From the NCBI GenBank assembly GCA_014237855.1, contig JABACD010000002.1, forward strand, positions 89,379 through 153,378: DNA of 64,000 bases. The letters are read 5' to 3'. This DNA comes from Planctomycetota bacterium. GTDB taxonomy: Bacteria > Planctomycetota > UBA1135 > GCA-002686595. Below, in pieces: positions 1 through 8,024 of the stretch. Position numbers and translations under genes: made by a program. Below the pieces are notes generated by a model that was given only the letters and a program-made list of their open reading frames with translations, was not told the origin of the DNA and made no database searches. The number at the start of each line of letters is the position of its first letter. Position 1 is the stretch's first letter.

Positions 1-1128
1 GTAGACTCCAGGGCGGGCCACGTGACCGCTCAGGCAGTACAGCTTGCTACCTGCTTCCGTGCGCCCGAGCGCTCGGAACCACTCCCCGCCACGTTGCAGG
101 ATGGCGGGCACGCATGCGATGGTCTCGACGTTTTGAATCAGGGTGGGCTTGCCCCACAAGCCGACCTCGGTGGGGAAGGGGGGCTTCTCGCGGGGCATGC
201 CGCGACGGCCCTCGAGAGACTCGAGTAAGGCGGTCTCCTCGCCGCAAATGTAGGCGCCCTGCCCGGAGTGCACATGGAAGTGCAGATCCGAGTAGAGTCC
301 ATTGGAGTGAGCGAGCTCGATGGCTTCGGTCATGACTTGCTGTGGAATCTCGAATTCCCCACGCAGGTACATGTAGATCTCGGTGGCCTCGACGACCCGC
401 GCTGCGATGGCCAGGCCCTCCAGGACGAGGTCGGGGCGCTTCATCATCACCTCGCGATCCTTGAACGTCCCCGGTTCAGCCTCATCGGCGTTGAGGACGA
501 CGTAGCGCTTGGTCTCAGCCTGGCCCCGGACCGACTTCCACTTGAAGCCAGCCGGGAAACCTGCGCCGCCGCGTCCCTGCAGGCCTGATTCGTCGATCGC
601 AGCGATGACTCCTTCGGGACCGAGCTCCAGCGCCAGGTTGGAGCTGGTACCCATCCAATCGGGCGCGCCAGCTAGATCGATTGCACAGGTCTCCGGAGAG
701 CTCGTTGTGGGATAGATCTGGCCGCTCCAGAGCTGACTGGAGGGCACCTCCTTGGAGTCGAGGGCTTGCCAGTCACCCTTGGTGCGCTCGATGTCCTTCT
801 CGCTGACCTCGACCAGTGTCCTTCTGTCCTTGAGAATGGCCGGCGCGCAGTCGCAGGCCGCCAGGCACGAGTAGGGAGTTGCGTCGAGACCGACCTGCCT
901 GCACTTCTCCAGGAGCTCGTCGGCGCCTTGCAGCTGGCAGCTAAGCCCCGTGCAAACGTGCACCTTGGTGTCGCGCTTGCCGAGGAGGTCGTAGAAGGTC
1001 TCGACACCAAAGACATCGGCGGCAGGAATGCCAGTCAGCTTGGAGACGGCAACAGAGGCGCTGCCGTCCCCCTCGGCGAACTTCTGGAGTTCGTCGGGAA
1101 TCCTCTCGCGATGCTCTTCTTTCTTCAT
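1..1128 (-). CDS. NuoE-NuoF type fusion, NADH-oxidising flavoprotein subunit (3' end outside window)
   Basis: The gene reads off the left edge; 376 codons are present. Residues 1-110 resemble the 24-kDa NuoE thioredoxin-fold 2Fe-2S domain, with candidate cluster cysteines C59, C64 (CTGLSC), C88 and C92 (CLAAC). Residues 150-376 resemble the 51-kDa NuoF flavoprotein: GRGGAG at 185-190, NADEAEPGTFKDR at 213-225 and ICGEETAL at 294-301, the NADH/FMN-binding region. The C-terminal 4Fe-4S part lies outside the window. Such fusions occur in HoxF of NAD-linked hydrogenases, in NAD-dependent formate dehydrogenases and in some complex I variants; which complex this serves cannot be decided here. The ATG is 19 bp downstream of the FKBP stop on the same strand, so the two may be co-transcribed. 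Confidence 0.88.
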   Translation of the reverse strand, partial: MKKEEHRERIPDELQKFAEGDGSASVAVSKLTGIPAADVFGVETFYDLLGKRDTKVHVCTGLSCQLQGADELLEKCRQVGLDATPYSCLAACDCAPAILKDRRTLVEVSEKDIERTKGDWQALDSKEVPSSQLWSGQIYPTTSSPETCAIDLAGAPDWMGTSSNLALELGPEGVIAAIDESGLQGRGGAGFPAGFKWKSVRGQAETKRYVVLNADEAEPGTFKDREVMMKRPDLVLEGLAIAARVVEATEIYMYLRGEFEIPQQVMTEAIELAHSNGLYSDLHFHVHSGQGAYICGEETALLESLEGRRGMPREKPPFPTEVGLWGKPTLIQNVETIACVPAILQRGGEWFRALGRTEAGSKLYCLSGHVARPGVY

Positions 1129-1147
1129 GCGTCCTGATCGAGTGGCT

Positions 1148-1552
1148 CTAGCTTATTGATACGAGTTCGACCAGAAAGACGAGGTCGGCGTTGGGGCCGA
1201 TGGAAGGGGGCGCACCCCGGGAGCCGTAGGCAAGTTCCGAAGGGATCAGCAGGGTGGCCTTGCCCCCGGACTTCATCAATTGCAGGCCTTCGGTCCATCC
1301 CTTGATCACTCCATTCAGCGGAAAGCTGATGGTCTTGCCGCGGGAGTAAGATGAGTCGAACAGCTTGCCGTCGAGGGTCCACCCCGCGTAGTGCACCGTG
1401 ACCTTGTCGGTTGGTCCTGGAGGCGCTCCTTGGCCCTCCTCGTGGATTGCGTACTGCAAGCCACTGGTGGTTGTCTTGAGCTCCGCCTCGGCGGGAATCT
1501 TGAACTCGGGTACGGACATCTTTTCCTTCTTGCCGAATAGGCGACCAAACAT
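1148..1552 (-). CDS. FKBP-type peptidyl-prolyl cis-trans isomerase
   Basis: 134 aa. From about residue 45 the protein is a single FKBP domain: VTVHYAGWTLDGKLFDSSY, then GVIKGWTEGLQLMKSGGKA, IPSELAYGSRGAPPSIGPNADLVF. These hold the usual hydrophobic-pocket residues (Y, F/D, V/I, W, Y, F). This family catalyses cis-trans isomerisation of Xaa-Pro bonds and often acts as a chaperone. No signal peptide is visible; the N-terminus MFGRLFGKKEK is short and basic, so a cytoplasmic location is likely. It lies directly upstream of the NuoEF fusion on the same strand. Confidence 0.93.
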   Translation of the reverse strand: MFGRLFGKKEKMSVPEFKIPAEAELKTTTSGLQYAIHEEGQGAPPGPTDKVTVHYAGWTLDGKLFDSSYSRGKTISFPLNGVIKGWTEGLQLMKSGGKATLLIPSELAYGSRGAPPSIGPNADLVFLVELVSIS

Positions 1553-2058
1553 GGCGACTGAGTGCTGGTGAGGTGGTCGCGGACCCCGAATTGTCCGGGC
1601 AATCCACGAACTGGCAAAGTGCTAAATGAAGTCGCGTGCCAGGATACTGATCGGAACGCCATCCGACCTCCACAATCGCCCCTCGGGCTCCTGGGCCGGG
1701 AACCATGGGCACGGGGAGGCTGCCTAGAAGAGTTCAATCTCCAAATATGAAAGGAGGCCGGAGGCGAGAGAAGGAGATATCCGCGCCTCCGGCCAGTTCC
1801 CGGAGACAGCGCGGGTCCGACGCCTAGGCGATAGGGCCCACAGTTGACTGTCGGGAACGGGAACTCTGATAGAACTAAGCTTCAGCAGGTCATTCTCTTG
1901 CTGCCCATTGCTGGCCGCCGTGGTAAGCGGCGATATCTGGCAACTGGGGAATGACCCACTGATGTCTCCTCTAGGCTCAGCGTTTGACTTGGGGAAGGGT
2001 GTGATTGCCCTGTTTTTGGTCTCCCACGGCGCAGAGCCTCCCTGCGACCCAAAAAACG
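1553..2058. other. Intergenic region between divergent FKBP and xylulokinase genes
   Basis: 506 bp without a convincing gene. It must hold the divergent promoters. Its most notable element is the 11-bp perfect inverted repeat at 1756-1794, listed separately. A 26-codon ORF from the ATG at 1747 runs through this repeat but shows no family signature. Confidence 0.5.
1756..1794. repeat. 11-bp perfect inverted repeat with purine-rich loop
   Basis: Arms GGCCGGAGGCG (1756-1766) and CGCCTCCGGCC (1784-1794) pair perfectly around a 17-nt loop that contains GAAGGAGATAT, a Shine-Dalgarno-like string on the plus strand. No T-run follows. It could be a terminator, an operator or a structured leader. Confidence 0.5.
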
Positions 2059-3576
2059 ATGATGGATTCCCTCCTGCTAGGCATCGATGTTGGCACCACG
2101 GGCACGAAGGTGCTCCTTACAAGCACGCGAGGAGAGGTTCTCGCGGAGGCTGTCAACGAGTACCCGCTCTCCACCCCGCGGCCACAGTGGGCAGAGCAAG
2201 ACCCCGAGGACTGGTGGCAGGCGACGGTGCGCGGAATCGTGCAGGTTCTCGAGCTCGTTCCCGACTCGGAAAAGGCTGTCGCCTGCGTGGGCTTGACGGG
2301 CCAGATGCATGGGATGGTCCTACTCGATTCGAAAGGAGTTCCAAGACGCCCCGCTATTCTCTGGAATGACCAGCGGACGGGACAGGAATGCGAGGATCTC
2401 ACCCAACGAATCGGCGCGCCCCGAGTCCTGGAGCTAACAGGCAACCCCATCTTGCCTGGCTTCACAGCACCCAAGGTCGAGTGGGTCAGAAGGCATGAAC
2501 CGGAGGCTCTCGAGGGTGCTTCGAAGATCTTGCTGCCGAAGGACTATGTTCGCTATCGGCTGACGGGTGAGTTTCACAGTGACGTTGCCGATGCCTCGGG
2601 AACCTCGCTCTTCAATGTAGGTGAGCGGTGTTGGTCGGGGGAAATGTTGGATGCATTCGGTATTCCCATGAACTGGATGCCCGAGGTTCACGAGTCGGCA
2701 GAAGTCTGCTGTTCGACCGTTGCTGTTCCTGGGTGCTCTCTGCCGGCCGGGATCCCGGTTGTGGCAGGAGCGGGTGATCAGGCGGCTCAAGGGGTGGGCG
2801 CAGGTATTGTCGAAGAGGGCCACATCTCTGCGACCTTCGGGACGTCGGGGGTCGTGTTCGCTGCCTCCGACAGCTATCGAGCCGATAATCTGGGGCGGCT
2901 CCACACCTTCTGTCATGCCGTGCCGAACAAGTGGCACATGATGGGAGTGGTCCTCTCTGCCGGCGGAAGCCTGCGCTGGTTCCGTGATGCTCTCTGTCGG
3001 GACGAGGTCCTGGAGGCCAGCTCGAGCGGGGTGGATCCCTACGAGTTGATGGTCGCGGGTGCGGCGGAGATTGCGGCTGGATCGGAGGGGCTCGTCTTCC
3101 TTCCTTACCTCACCGGTGAGCGAACTCCCCATCCCGATCCTGATGCTCGTGGAGCCTTTGTCGGGCTCACCCTCCGGCACGAGCGGCGGCACATGGTCAG
3201 GGCGGTGATGGAGGGCATCACCTTTGCCATGCGAGACTCACTTGAATTGATGCGAGAGCTTGGCGTGTCGCCCTCGGAGGTTCGGGCCTCGGGAGGGGGT
3301 GCGGAGAGCAGCTACTGGCGGCAGATGATGGCGGACATCTTCCACTGCTCGATCACGACCTCCGCAGTGCCCCAGGGGGCAGCTCATGGGGCCGTCCTGC
3401 TGGCCGCGGTTGGCGCGGGAGCATTTCCTGATGTTGAGGATGCCTGCTCGAATCTCTCCTGGACGAGGCCTCTACAACCCAACGCCGACCTGGCCTCGGC
3501 CTATGACGCGTCTTACGGGCGCTATCGCCAGCTCTACCCGGCCTTGAGCGCAGACTTCAGGGCCGCAGGCCGCTAG
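2059..3576 (+). CDS. xylB: Xylulokinase (FGGY carbohydrate kinase)
   Basis: 505 aa from the ATG at 2059; ATG 2062 is equally possible. The frame stays open further upstream, but similarity begins at LLLGIDVGTTGTK, the phosphate-1 motif. Also present are CVGLTGQMHGMV (substrate loop), AGAGDQAAQGVG with the likely catalytic Asp, ATFGTSGVVFA, LPYLTGERTPHPDP and SGGGAESSYWRQMMAD (adenosine region). The length suits XylB (about 480-510 aa). The enzyme phosphorylates D-xylulose for the pentose phosphate pathway. No xylA or transporter adjoins it, so the substrate is inferred from overall similarity; another FGGY pentulokinase specificity is possible. A hairpin follows the stop. Confidence 0.9.
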   Translation: MMDSLLLGIDVGTTGTKVLLTSTRGEVLAEAVNEYPLSTPRPQWAEQDPEDWWQATVRGIVQVLELVPDSEKAVACVGLTGQMHGMVLLDSKGVPRRPAILWNDQRTGQECEDLTQRIGAPRVLELTGNPILPGFTAPKVEWVRRHEPEALEGASKILLPKDYVRYRLTGEFHSDVADASGTSLFNVGERCWSGEMLDAFGIPMNWMPEVHESAEVCCSTVAVPGCSLPAGIPVVAGAGDQAAQGVGAGIVEEGHISATFGTSGVVFAASDSYRADNLGRLHTFCHAVPNKWHMMGVVLSAGGSLRWFRDALCRDEVLEASSSGVDPYELMVAGAAEIAAGSEGLVFLPYLTGERTPHPDPDARGAFVGLTLRHERRHMVRAVMEGITFAMRDSLELMRELGVSPSEVRASGGGAESSYWRQMMADIFHCSITTSAVPQGAAHGAVLLAAVGAGAFPDVEDACSNLSWTRPLQPNADLASAYDASYGRYRQLYPALSADFRAAGR

Positions 3577-3585
3577 CAAGGATCG

Positions 3586-3629
3586 GATCTCGCTCAGCCA
3601 AGGTGTTGTGCTCCTCGCTGAGCGAGATC
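3586..3629 (+). terminator. Hairpin after xylB
   Basis: Arms GATCTCGCTCAGC (3586-3598) and GCTGAGCGAGATC (3617-3629) form a 13-bp perfect stem with an 18-nt loop, 10 bp after the xylB stop. There is no T-run. Its place between convergent genes fits a terminator. Confidence 0.65.
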
Positions 3630-3640
3630 TGTGACGCGAG

Positions 3641-4141
3641 CTACATGATCGGAATCAGCGTCGGGTGCTCCGAAGCCCAGCCGATCACCCTGGCCTCGAG
3701 GCTCACTTGCTGGCCTGGCTCAAAGTCATTCTCACCAAGCTCGAAGCTCTGACCGCTCTTGAGCTTGAGGAACTCCCTCTCTTGTCTGCAGTCGTCGCAT
3801 TCCGTGCGGTCCACACGACCCTCTGCAAACAGGCGCATGCCGACAGTCGTGTAGGCTGCATCCTCCGCGGCGTTTATGAATTCGTTGAAGTCGATCTGGG
3901 TTGGGCTACCGATGTACACGCAGGCCAGCTGATCGACTGTATCGAGTTGAACAAAAGAGACGCCATCCAGGCGTCGCATGGCCAGGTCGAGACCGTAGGC
4001 CTTGTCGTTTCAGATTCAGGTCGTGAAGTCGAGGCATACCTTGGCGAAGAACTCTCCCCTGGAGGGAGGTGCACCGCTGGAGGTGGAGGCGCAGCCCAGG
4101 AGCGCGGAAGCGAGCAAGAGAGAGAGAGTTCGACTGATCAT
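3641..4141 (-). pseudogene. Putative lipoprotein gene interrupted by two in-frame TGA codons
   Basis: From the ATG at 4141 the frame encodes a type-II signal peptide, MISRTLSLLLASALLGC, with lipobox LLGC and the lipidated Cys at residue 17. It runs to CLDFTT and meets TGA (4016-4018), ATC, TGA (4010-4012). The same frame then continues NDKAYGLDLAMRRLDG and stays open for about 120 more codons to 3641. The downstream part contains ECDDC but matches no family I know. The ATG lies 5 bp after the stop of the outer-membrane protein gene, which supports the upstream start. The gene may be a degraded lipoprotein, a short 41-aa lipoprotein plus a separate 112-aa ORF (start 3979), or a readthrough or recoding case. 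Confidence 0.55.
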
Positions 4142-4146
4142 CTGGT

Positions 4147-5061
4147 TCAGAATCGGTAGCCAAGTGCGATGAAGGTGCGGAAGTCGTAGCCGAGCTGCTC
4201 TCCGCGGTAGTACTGGTAGAGCGGTATATCGACACTCAAGTGTATGTCAATTGATGGATGCGGATGGAAGCCCAGAGCAGGACGCAGCATCAATCGCTCG
4301 GACCCCGAGTTATTGATGGATGTTCCATTACGGTAGGCCTTGCCCTTGTTCTCCCACCTCAGGCCAAGCTTGGCCGAGTTCGACGCGCCGGGATAGGGGC
4401 GGTGGAGGTAGCGATAGGCTGCTGAGACGCCGGCGCTCCACTCATCGCTCTCCTTGATCTCGTTGGCTCCCTCGGTATTCAACTTGTAGACCAGCTGGCC
4501 ATCGAACCGCCAGCGGTCTCTACTCTCCGTGAAGGCCAGACCGGCAAAGGGGTCCCAGGATCCCGAGCCGGGCTGGGGGAGCTCGGTTCCCGTGTGCCCT
4601 GTGGGGGTCTCGACCCCACCGATGACCGACAGATTCCGAGAGTTACGCAGAGCATCAAAGGTGTATAGCCGGTACTTCCCGTAGAGGGACATATCACCGA
4701 CACCGGACTCTCCGCTCCTCATCCGAGTTCCACCACTCGTGAAGTCGACGCGAGGATCGACGAAGGGAAGCAACGCACCTATGTCGAAGCGTGCGGTCGG
4801 GCTGTAGGCGTAGCCCAGAAAGACCCTCTGCTTCGTGGCTTCCAGGTCCGTTGGGTTATTGATCTCGTTCGAGCCCGAGTAGAGCTTGGTTCGACGCTCG
4901 TACAGGTGCGCGAGTGATACCCGGGTTCCCTTGGAGTAGAGCGTCTCGCCGGCCAGGATCTCGATTCCGCCGCTCTGTGCCTCACAGACTCCGGGGACAA
5001 CCCAGGCTGCAAGCAAGAGGGCCCCGAGGCATCGGAGGGATGAGTGTTCAATCGAGATCAT
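4147..5061 (-). CDS. Outer-membrane beta-barrel protein (MetA-like transporter family)
   Basis: 304 aa with an N-terminal signal peptide (cleavage likely after VCEAQ, about residue 29). It continues as alternating amphipathic strands (RVFLGYAYSPTARFDIGALLPFV, DMSLYGKYRLYTF) and ends in Phe (FIALGYRF), typical of outer-membrane barrels. Motifs such as GVETPTGHTGTELPQPGSGSWDP resemble the Phenol_MetA_deg/transporter barrel family, which is poorly characterised. The start overlaps the aminotransferase stop by 4 bp (ATGA), implying translational coupling. The cargo is unknown. Confidence 0.75.
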   Translation of the reverse strand: MISIEHSSLRCLGALLLAAWVVPGVCEAQSGGIEILAGETLYSKGTRVSLAHLYERRTKLYSGSNEINNPTDLEATKQRVFLGYAYSPTARFDIGALLPFVDPRVDFTSGGTRMRSGESGVGDMSLYGKYRLYTFDALRNSRNLSVIGGVETPTGHTGTELPQPGSGSWDPFAGLAFTESRDRWRFDGQLVYKLNTEGANEIKESDEWSAGVSAAYRYLHRPYPGASNSAKLGLRWENKGKAYRNGTSINNSGSERLMLRPALGFHPHPSIDIHLSVDIPLYQYYRGEQLGYDFRTFIALGYRF

Positions 5062-6254
5062 GCCAGAGATTCTATTCGATGACAGATCTCGTCCAGTTGT
5101 GGTTCAGCGACCGCGTAGTGAAATCGGATGCTTCGAATGCCCTCACCGTTCTCGTAGAACAGATCTCCAGGAACGGCGTTGATGGCGACGCGGTCGATCA
5201 ACTCGAGTACTGCTGCGTACGGGTCGAGTTCACCCAGGGCGTCGCGGTAGCCCGCCAGGACGTAGTAGGCTCCCTGTGGTCTGGTCACTTCGAATCCTGC
5301 GGTCTCAAGAGCCGCACAGAAGCGGTTTCGACGCATTTCATAGCCGGCTTGAAGGTCGCTGTAGAACTTTGCGGGTAGTTCTTCCAGGGCACGTGCGACA
5401 CCCCGCTGCAGGGGCCGGGGGGCACACACATGAACCTGATCGCAAACCAGCCCAATGGCGTCCACGATCTCGGCGGGCCCTGCCAGGAAGCCTACCCGCC
5501 AGCCGGTGACCGAGAATGTCTTGCTGAATCCGCCAATGGTCAGGCAGCGTTCGGTCAGCCCGGGAATGGTGGCGGGGGAGGTGTGCACAAGTCCATCATA
5601 GAGCATGTACTCGTAGACCTCGTCGGTCAGCACGAGAGTCTCGGTCCCCGCGAGAAGCTCCGCAATTGTCGCAAGCTCGTCGCGGGAGAAGACCTTGCCC
5701 GTTGGATTCGCCGGGGTGTTGATCACGATCGCTCGAGTCCGTGGGCCGATCGCCTCGCGCAAGGCATCCACGTCCAGTGCGAAGTCGGGCTCGGGGAGGC
5801 GCACGAAGACTGGCTTGGCCCCCATGAGTCGCAAGGCACTTCGGTGATAGGAATAGAAAGGCTCGAAGAGAATCACCTCGTCACCCGGCTCGAACAGGCA
5901 CATGCCTGCTGCGAAGAATGCGCCTGATGAGCCCAGCGACACCAGGACCTGATCGGAGTCCACGTCAAGGCCATTGAAGTCGCGCAGCTTCTTGGCGATC
6001 GCTGACCGTGTCTCCGGCAAGCCTGAATAGGGCGTGTAGGTCTGCCTGTCACCGCCTTGAAGTGAATCGATGACGCCGTCCATCAGCGGCTGCGGAGCAT
6101 CCAGGTCACACACGCCCTGCCCCAGATTGATTCCGTTCGGAACTCGATTGATGACGTCGGTGAGAGCGCGCAGGGGATTGGCGACTCCCAGGTGCTCTCG
6201 ACGTCCGGCCAGGCTCTCGAATGGGCTTGTCATTCTGGTAACCATATTGAGCAT
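5058..6254 (-). CDS. Class I/II pyridoxal-phosphate aminotransferase
   Basis: 398 aa. It has the fold-type I signatures NTPANPTGKVFSRDEL (substrate/PLP Asn region), DEVYEYMLYDG (Asp holding the pyridine N), and GGFSKTFSVTGWRVGFLAG with the Schiff-base Lys in SKTFS. The N-terminal half, NLGQGVCDLDAP and YTPYSGLPETRSAIA, resembles aspartate, kynurenine or methionine aminotransferase subfamilies; the substrate is not resolved. Met residues at positions 1, 4 and 7 are all possible starts; the longest is used. It is the second gene of a four-gene minus-strand operon, 34 bp after the sulfatase. Confidence 0.88.
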   Translation of the reverse strand: MLNMVTRMTSPFESLAGRREHLGVANPLRALTDVINRVPNGINLGQGVCDLDAPQPLMDGVIDSLQGGDRQTYTPYSGLPETRSAIAKKLRDFNGLDVDSDQVLVSLGSSGAFFAAGMCLFEPGDEVILFEPFYSYHRSALRLMGAKPVFVRLPEPDFALDVDALREAIGPRTRAIVINTPANPTGKVFSRDELATIAELLAGTETLVLTDEVYEYMLYDGLVHTSPATIPGLTERCLTIGGFSKTFSVTGWRVGFLAGPAEIVDAIGLVCDQVHVCAPRPLQRGVARALEELPAKFYSDLQAGYEMRRNRFCAALETAGFEVTRPQGAYYVLAGYRDALGELDPYAAVLELIDRVAINAVPGDLFYENGEGIRSIRFHYAVAEPQLDEICHRIESLA

Positions 6255-6288
6255 TGCCGATGGAGTGTCCCTAGTTATTCGGAAACAC

Positions 6289-7851
6289 TCAATTCGCCGT
6301 AATTGAACCGGAATGGAGCGGTGCTGTCCTGGACGAATTCCTGATCCTTTGCAGTTCGATGCGCATGGTATTCACCCTCTCTTGCTCCTTGTCGACGAGA
6401 TTGTCTCTCTGTCCGAGGTCATTCTCCAGGTCAAAGAGCGCGGCTTCGTGAGGGTTGGCTTCAAAGTCCTCAGCCTCTGCGAACCAGGCTGGCACCTGGG
6501 TCACACTGCCGCTGACTGAGTCGATCAGTAGCCAGTTATTCACCCTGATCGCATAGTGATCTCTGCGGGTGTTGTGAACCAGGCTCGTGCGCGCGATGGC
6601 ATTTGGCTCTCCTCGAAGAAGTGGGGTGAGGTCATGGCTGTCCTCGGCTGAATCAGCGGGGATGGTTGCACCGCTCGCCGTGGCCAGCGTCGCCATGAGG
6701 TCCACCTGGCTGACCAATGACTCGCAGAGACTCCCTGTATCGATGACTCCGGGCCATCGGATCAACAGGGGGACCCGGTGCCCTCCTTCCCAGATGTCCC
6801 GCTTGAGCCCCCTGAGCTGTCCTGTGCTGCGATGTGCGAAGTCGCGGCTACGGGGGTAGGCATAGTGTTCGGGGCCGTTGTCGCTGGCGAAGATGACAAT
6901 CGTGTCCTCGGCGACCCCGCAGTCCTCGAGTACCTCAAGGACCTGACCGAGGGCAGCATCGCTCTGAGCCACAAAGTCTCCGTAGGGTCCCGCATCAGTT
7001 CTGCCCTTCCATTCGGGGCTGGGGACGATTGGAGCGTGAGGTGAGGTCCACGAGAAGTAGAGGAAGAAGGGATCGGGCTCTTCGCTGGCGGATCTGATCC
7101 AGGCCACAGCTCTCTCGGTCAGGCATGGCATGACCTCGTCAAGTCGCCATCCCGCAGTCATTGGACCTGGCCTGCATTCGGCAGAGCCCTCATCGGGAAC
7201 TGGGTTGGGGCTGAAGGGGAGTGTCGGGCTCCCAAGCACCCGGTCGTCTTCAATCCAGCTGTAGGGAGGGAAGTTCGGCACATCATCGCCGAAGTAGTGA
7301 TCGAAGCCGTGAGCCAGGGGGCCGTCAGGAATCGGGAGGGTCCAGTCGAAGTCGTCGGGGCTGGCGCCCAGCTTCTTCCCAGAAGACTCCGGGGCTCGGA
7401 TAGCCTCCCAGTCCCAACCCAGGTGCCACTTCCCGATGCAGGCGGTCCTGTAGCCGCGACCCTGCAGCAGCTCTGGGAGGGTCAGCCGCCCCGGGGGGAA
7501 GACGCTGGGCCCGAACACGCCTGCAATGCCGTGGAAGTCTCGCCAGTGGTGACGTCCGGTCAGGAGCGCGTAGCGGCTCGGCGTGCAGACTCCCGAGGAG
7601 CTGTGTGCATCGCTGAAGCGCATCCCCTCTCCGGCAAGTCGATCGAGGTTCGGGGTGGGGATTCGTGAGTCGGGGTTTTGGGCCCCGAGATCTCCGTAGC
7701 CAAGATCGTCGGCGTAGATCAGGACGATATTGGGCGGACGATCCGAGGAGCTGACCTCGAGCTCGGGAGCTGCACAACCCCCGAGCCCAAGCAGTGCCAG
7801 GCCGAGGGCGGAGAGCTCCATCCCCTGTCTTGCTCCAGGAGCGTCTTTCAT
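6289..7851 (-). CDS. Arylsulfatase-type sulfatase lipoprotein
   Basis: 520 aa. The N-terminus has a lipoprotein signal with lipobox ALLGLGGC, predicting export and lipid anchoring. The sulfatase domain starts at NIVLIYADDLGYGDLG with both metal-binding Asp residues. The signature VCTPSRYALLTGR carries the Cys of C-x-P-S-R that becomes formylglycine, and GKWHLGW and FASDNGPEHY are the further active-site motifs. The family hydrolyses sulfate esters, commonly of algal or host glycans in planctomycetes; the substrate is unknown. It appears to head the operon that continues into the aminotransferase. The clpB terminator separates it from clpB. Confidence 0.93.
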   Translation of the reverse strand: MKDAPGARQGMELSALGLALLGLGGCAAPELEVSSSDRPPNIVLIYADDLGYGDLGAQNPDSRIPTPNLDRLAGEGMRFSDAHSSSGVCTPSRYALLTGRHHWRDFHGIAGVFGPSVFPPGRLTLPELLQGRGYRTACIGKWHLGWDWEAIRAPESSGKKLGASPDDFDWTLPIPDGPLAHGFDHYFGDDVPNFPPYSWIEDDRVLGSPTLPFSPNPVPDEGSAECRPGPMTAGWRLDEVMPCLTERAVAWIRSASEEPDPFFLYFSWTSPHAPIVPSPEWKGRTDAGPYGDFVAQSDAALGQVLEVLEDCGVAEDTIVIFASDNGPEHYAYPRSRDFAHRSTGQLRGLKRDIWEGGHRVPLLIRWPGVIDTGSLCESLVSQVDLMATLATASGATIPADSAEDSHDLTPLLRGEPNAIARTSLVHNTRRDHYAIRVNNWLLIDSVSGSVTQVPAWFAEAEDFEANPHEAALFDLENDLGQRDNLVDKEQERVNTMRIELQRIRNSSRTAPLHSGSITAN

Positions 7852-7976
7852 CCCGAAGAGCCTACTCTTCTCTCGTCAGCTCATTCGTCAATTGCACCCC
7901 AGAGGCCAGGACTCAAGCCTGTGGAGAGTGGGATACGCATGAGAGATCGAGCCAGCAACGCCTTGTCCGAACGAGA

Positions 7977-8004
7977 GGAGGGGCGCCGCCGTCGACGCCC
8001 CTCC
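7977..8004 (-). terminator. Hairpin downstream of clpB
   Basis: Arms GGAGGGGCG (7977-7985) and CGCCCCTCC (7996-8004) give a 9-bp perfect GC stem with a 10-nt loop, 20 bp past the clpB stop. No T-run is visible. Confidence 0.65.
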
Positions 8005-8024
8005 CATCCCGCCTGCCGCCGGGA

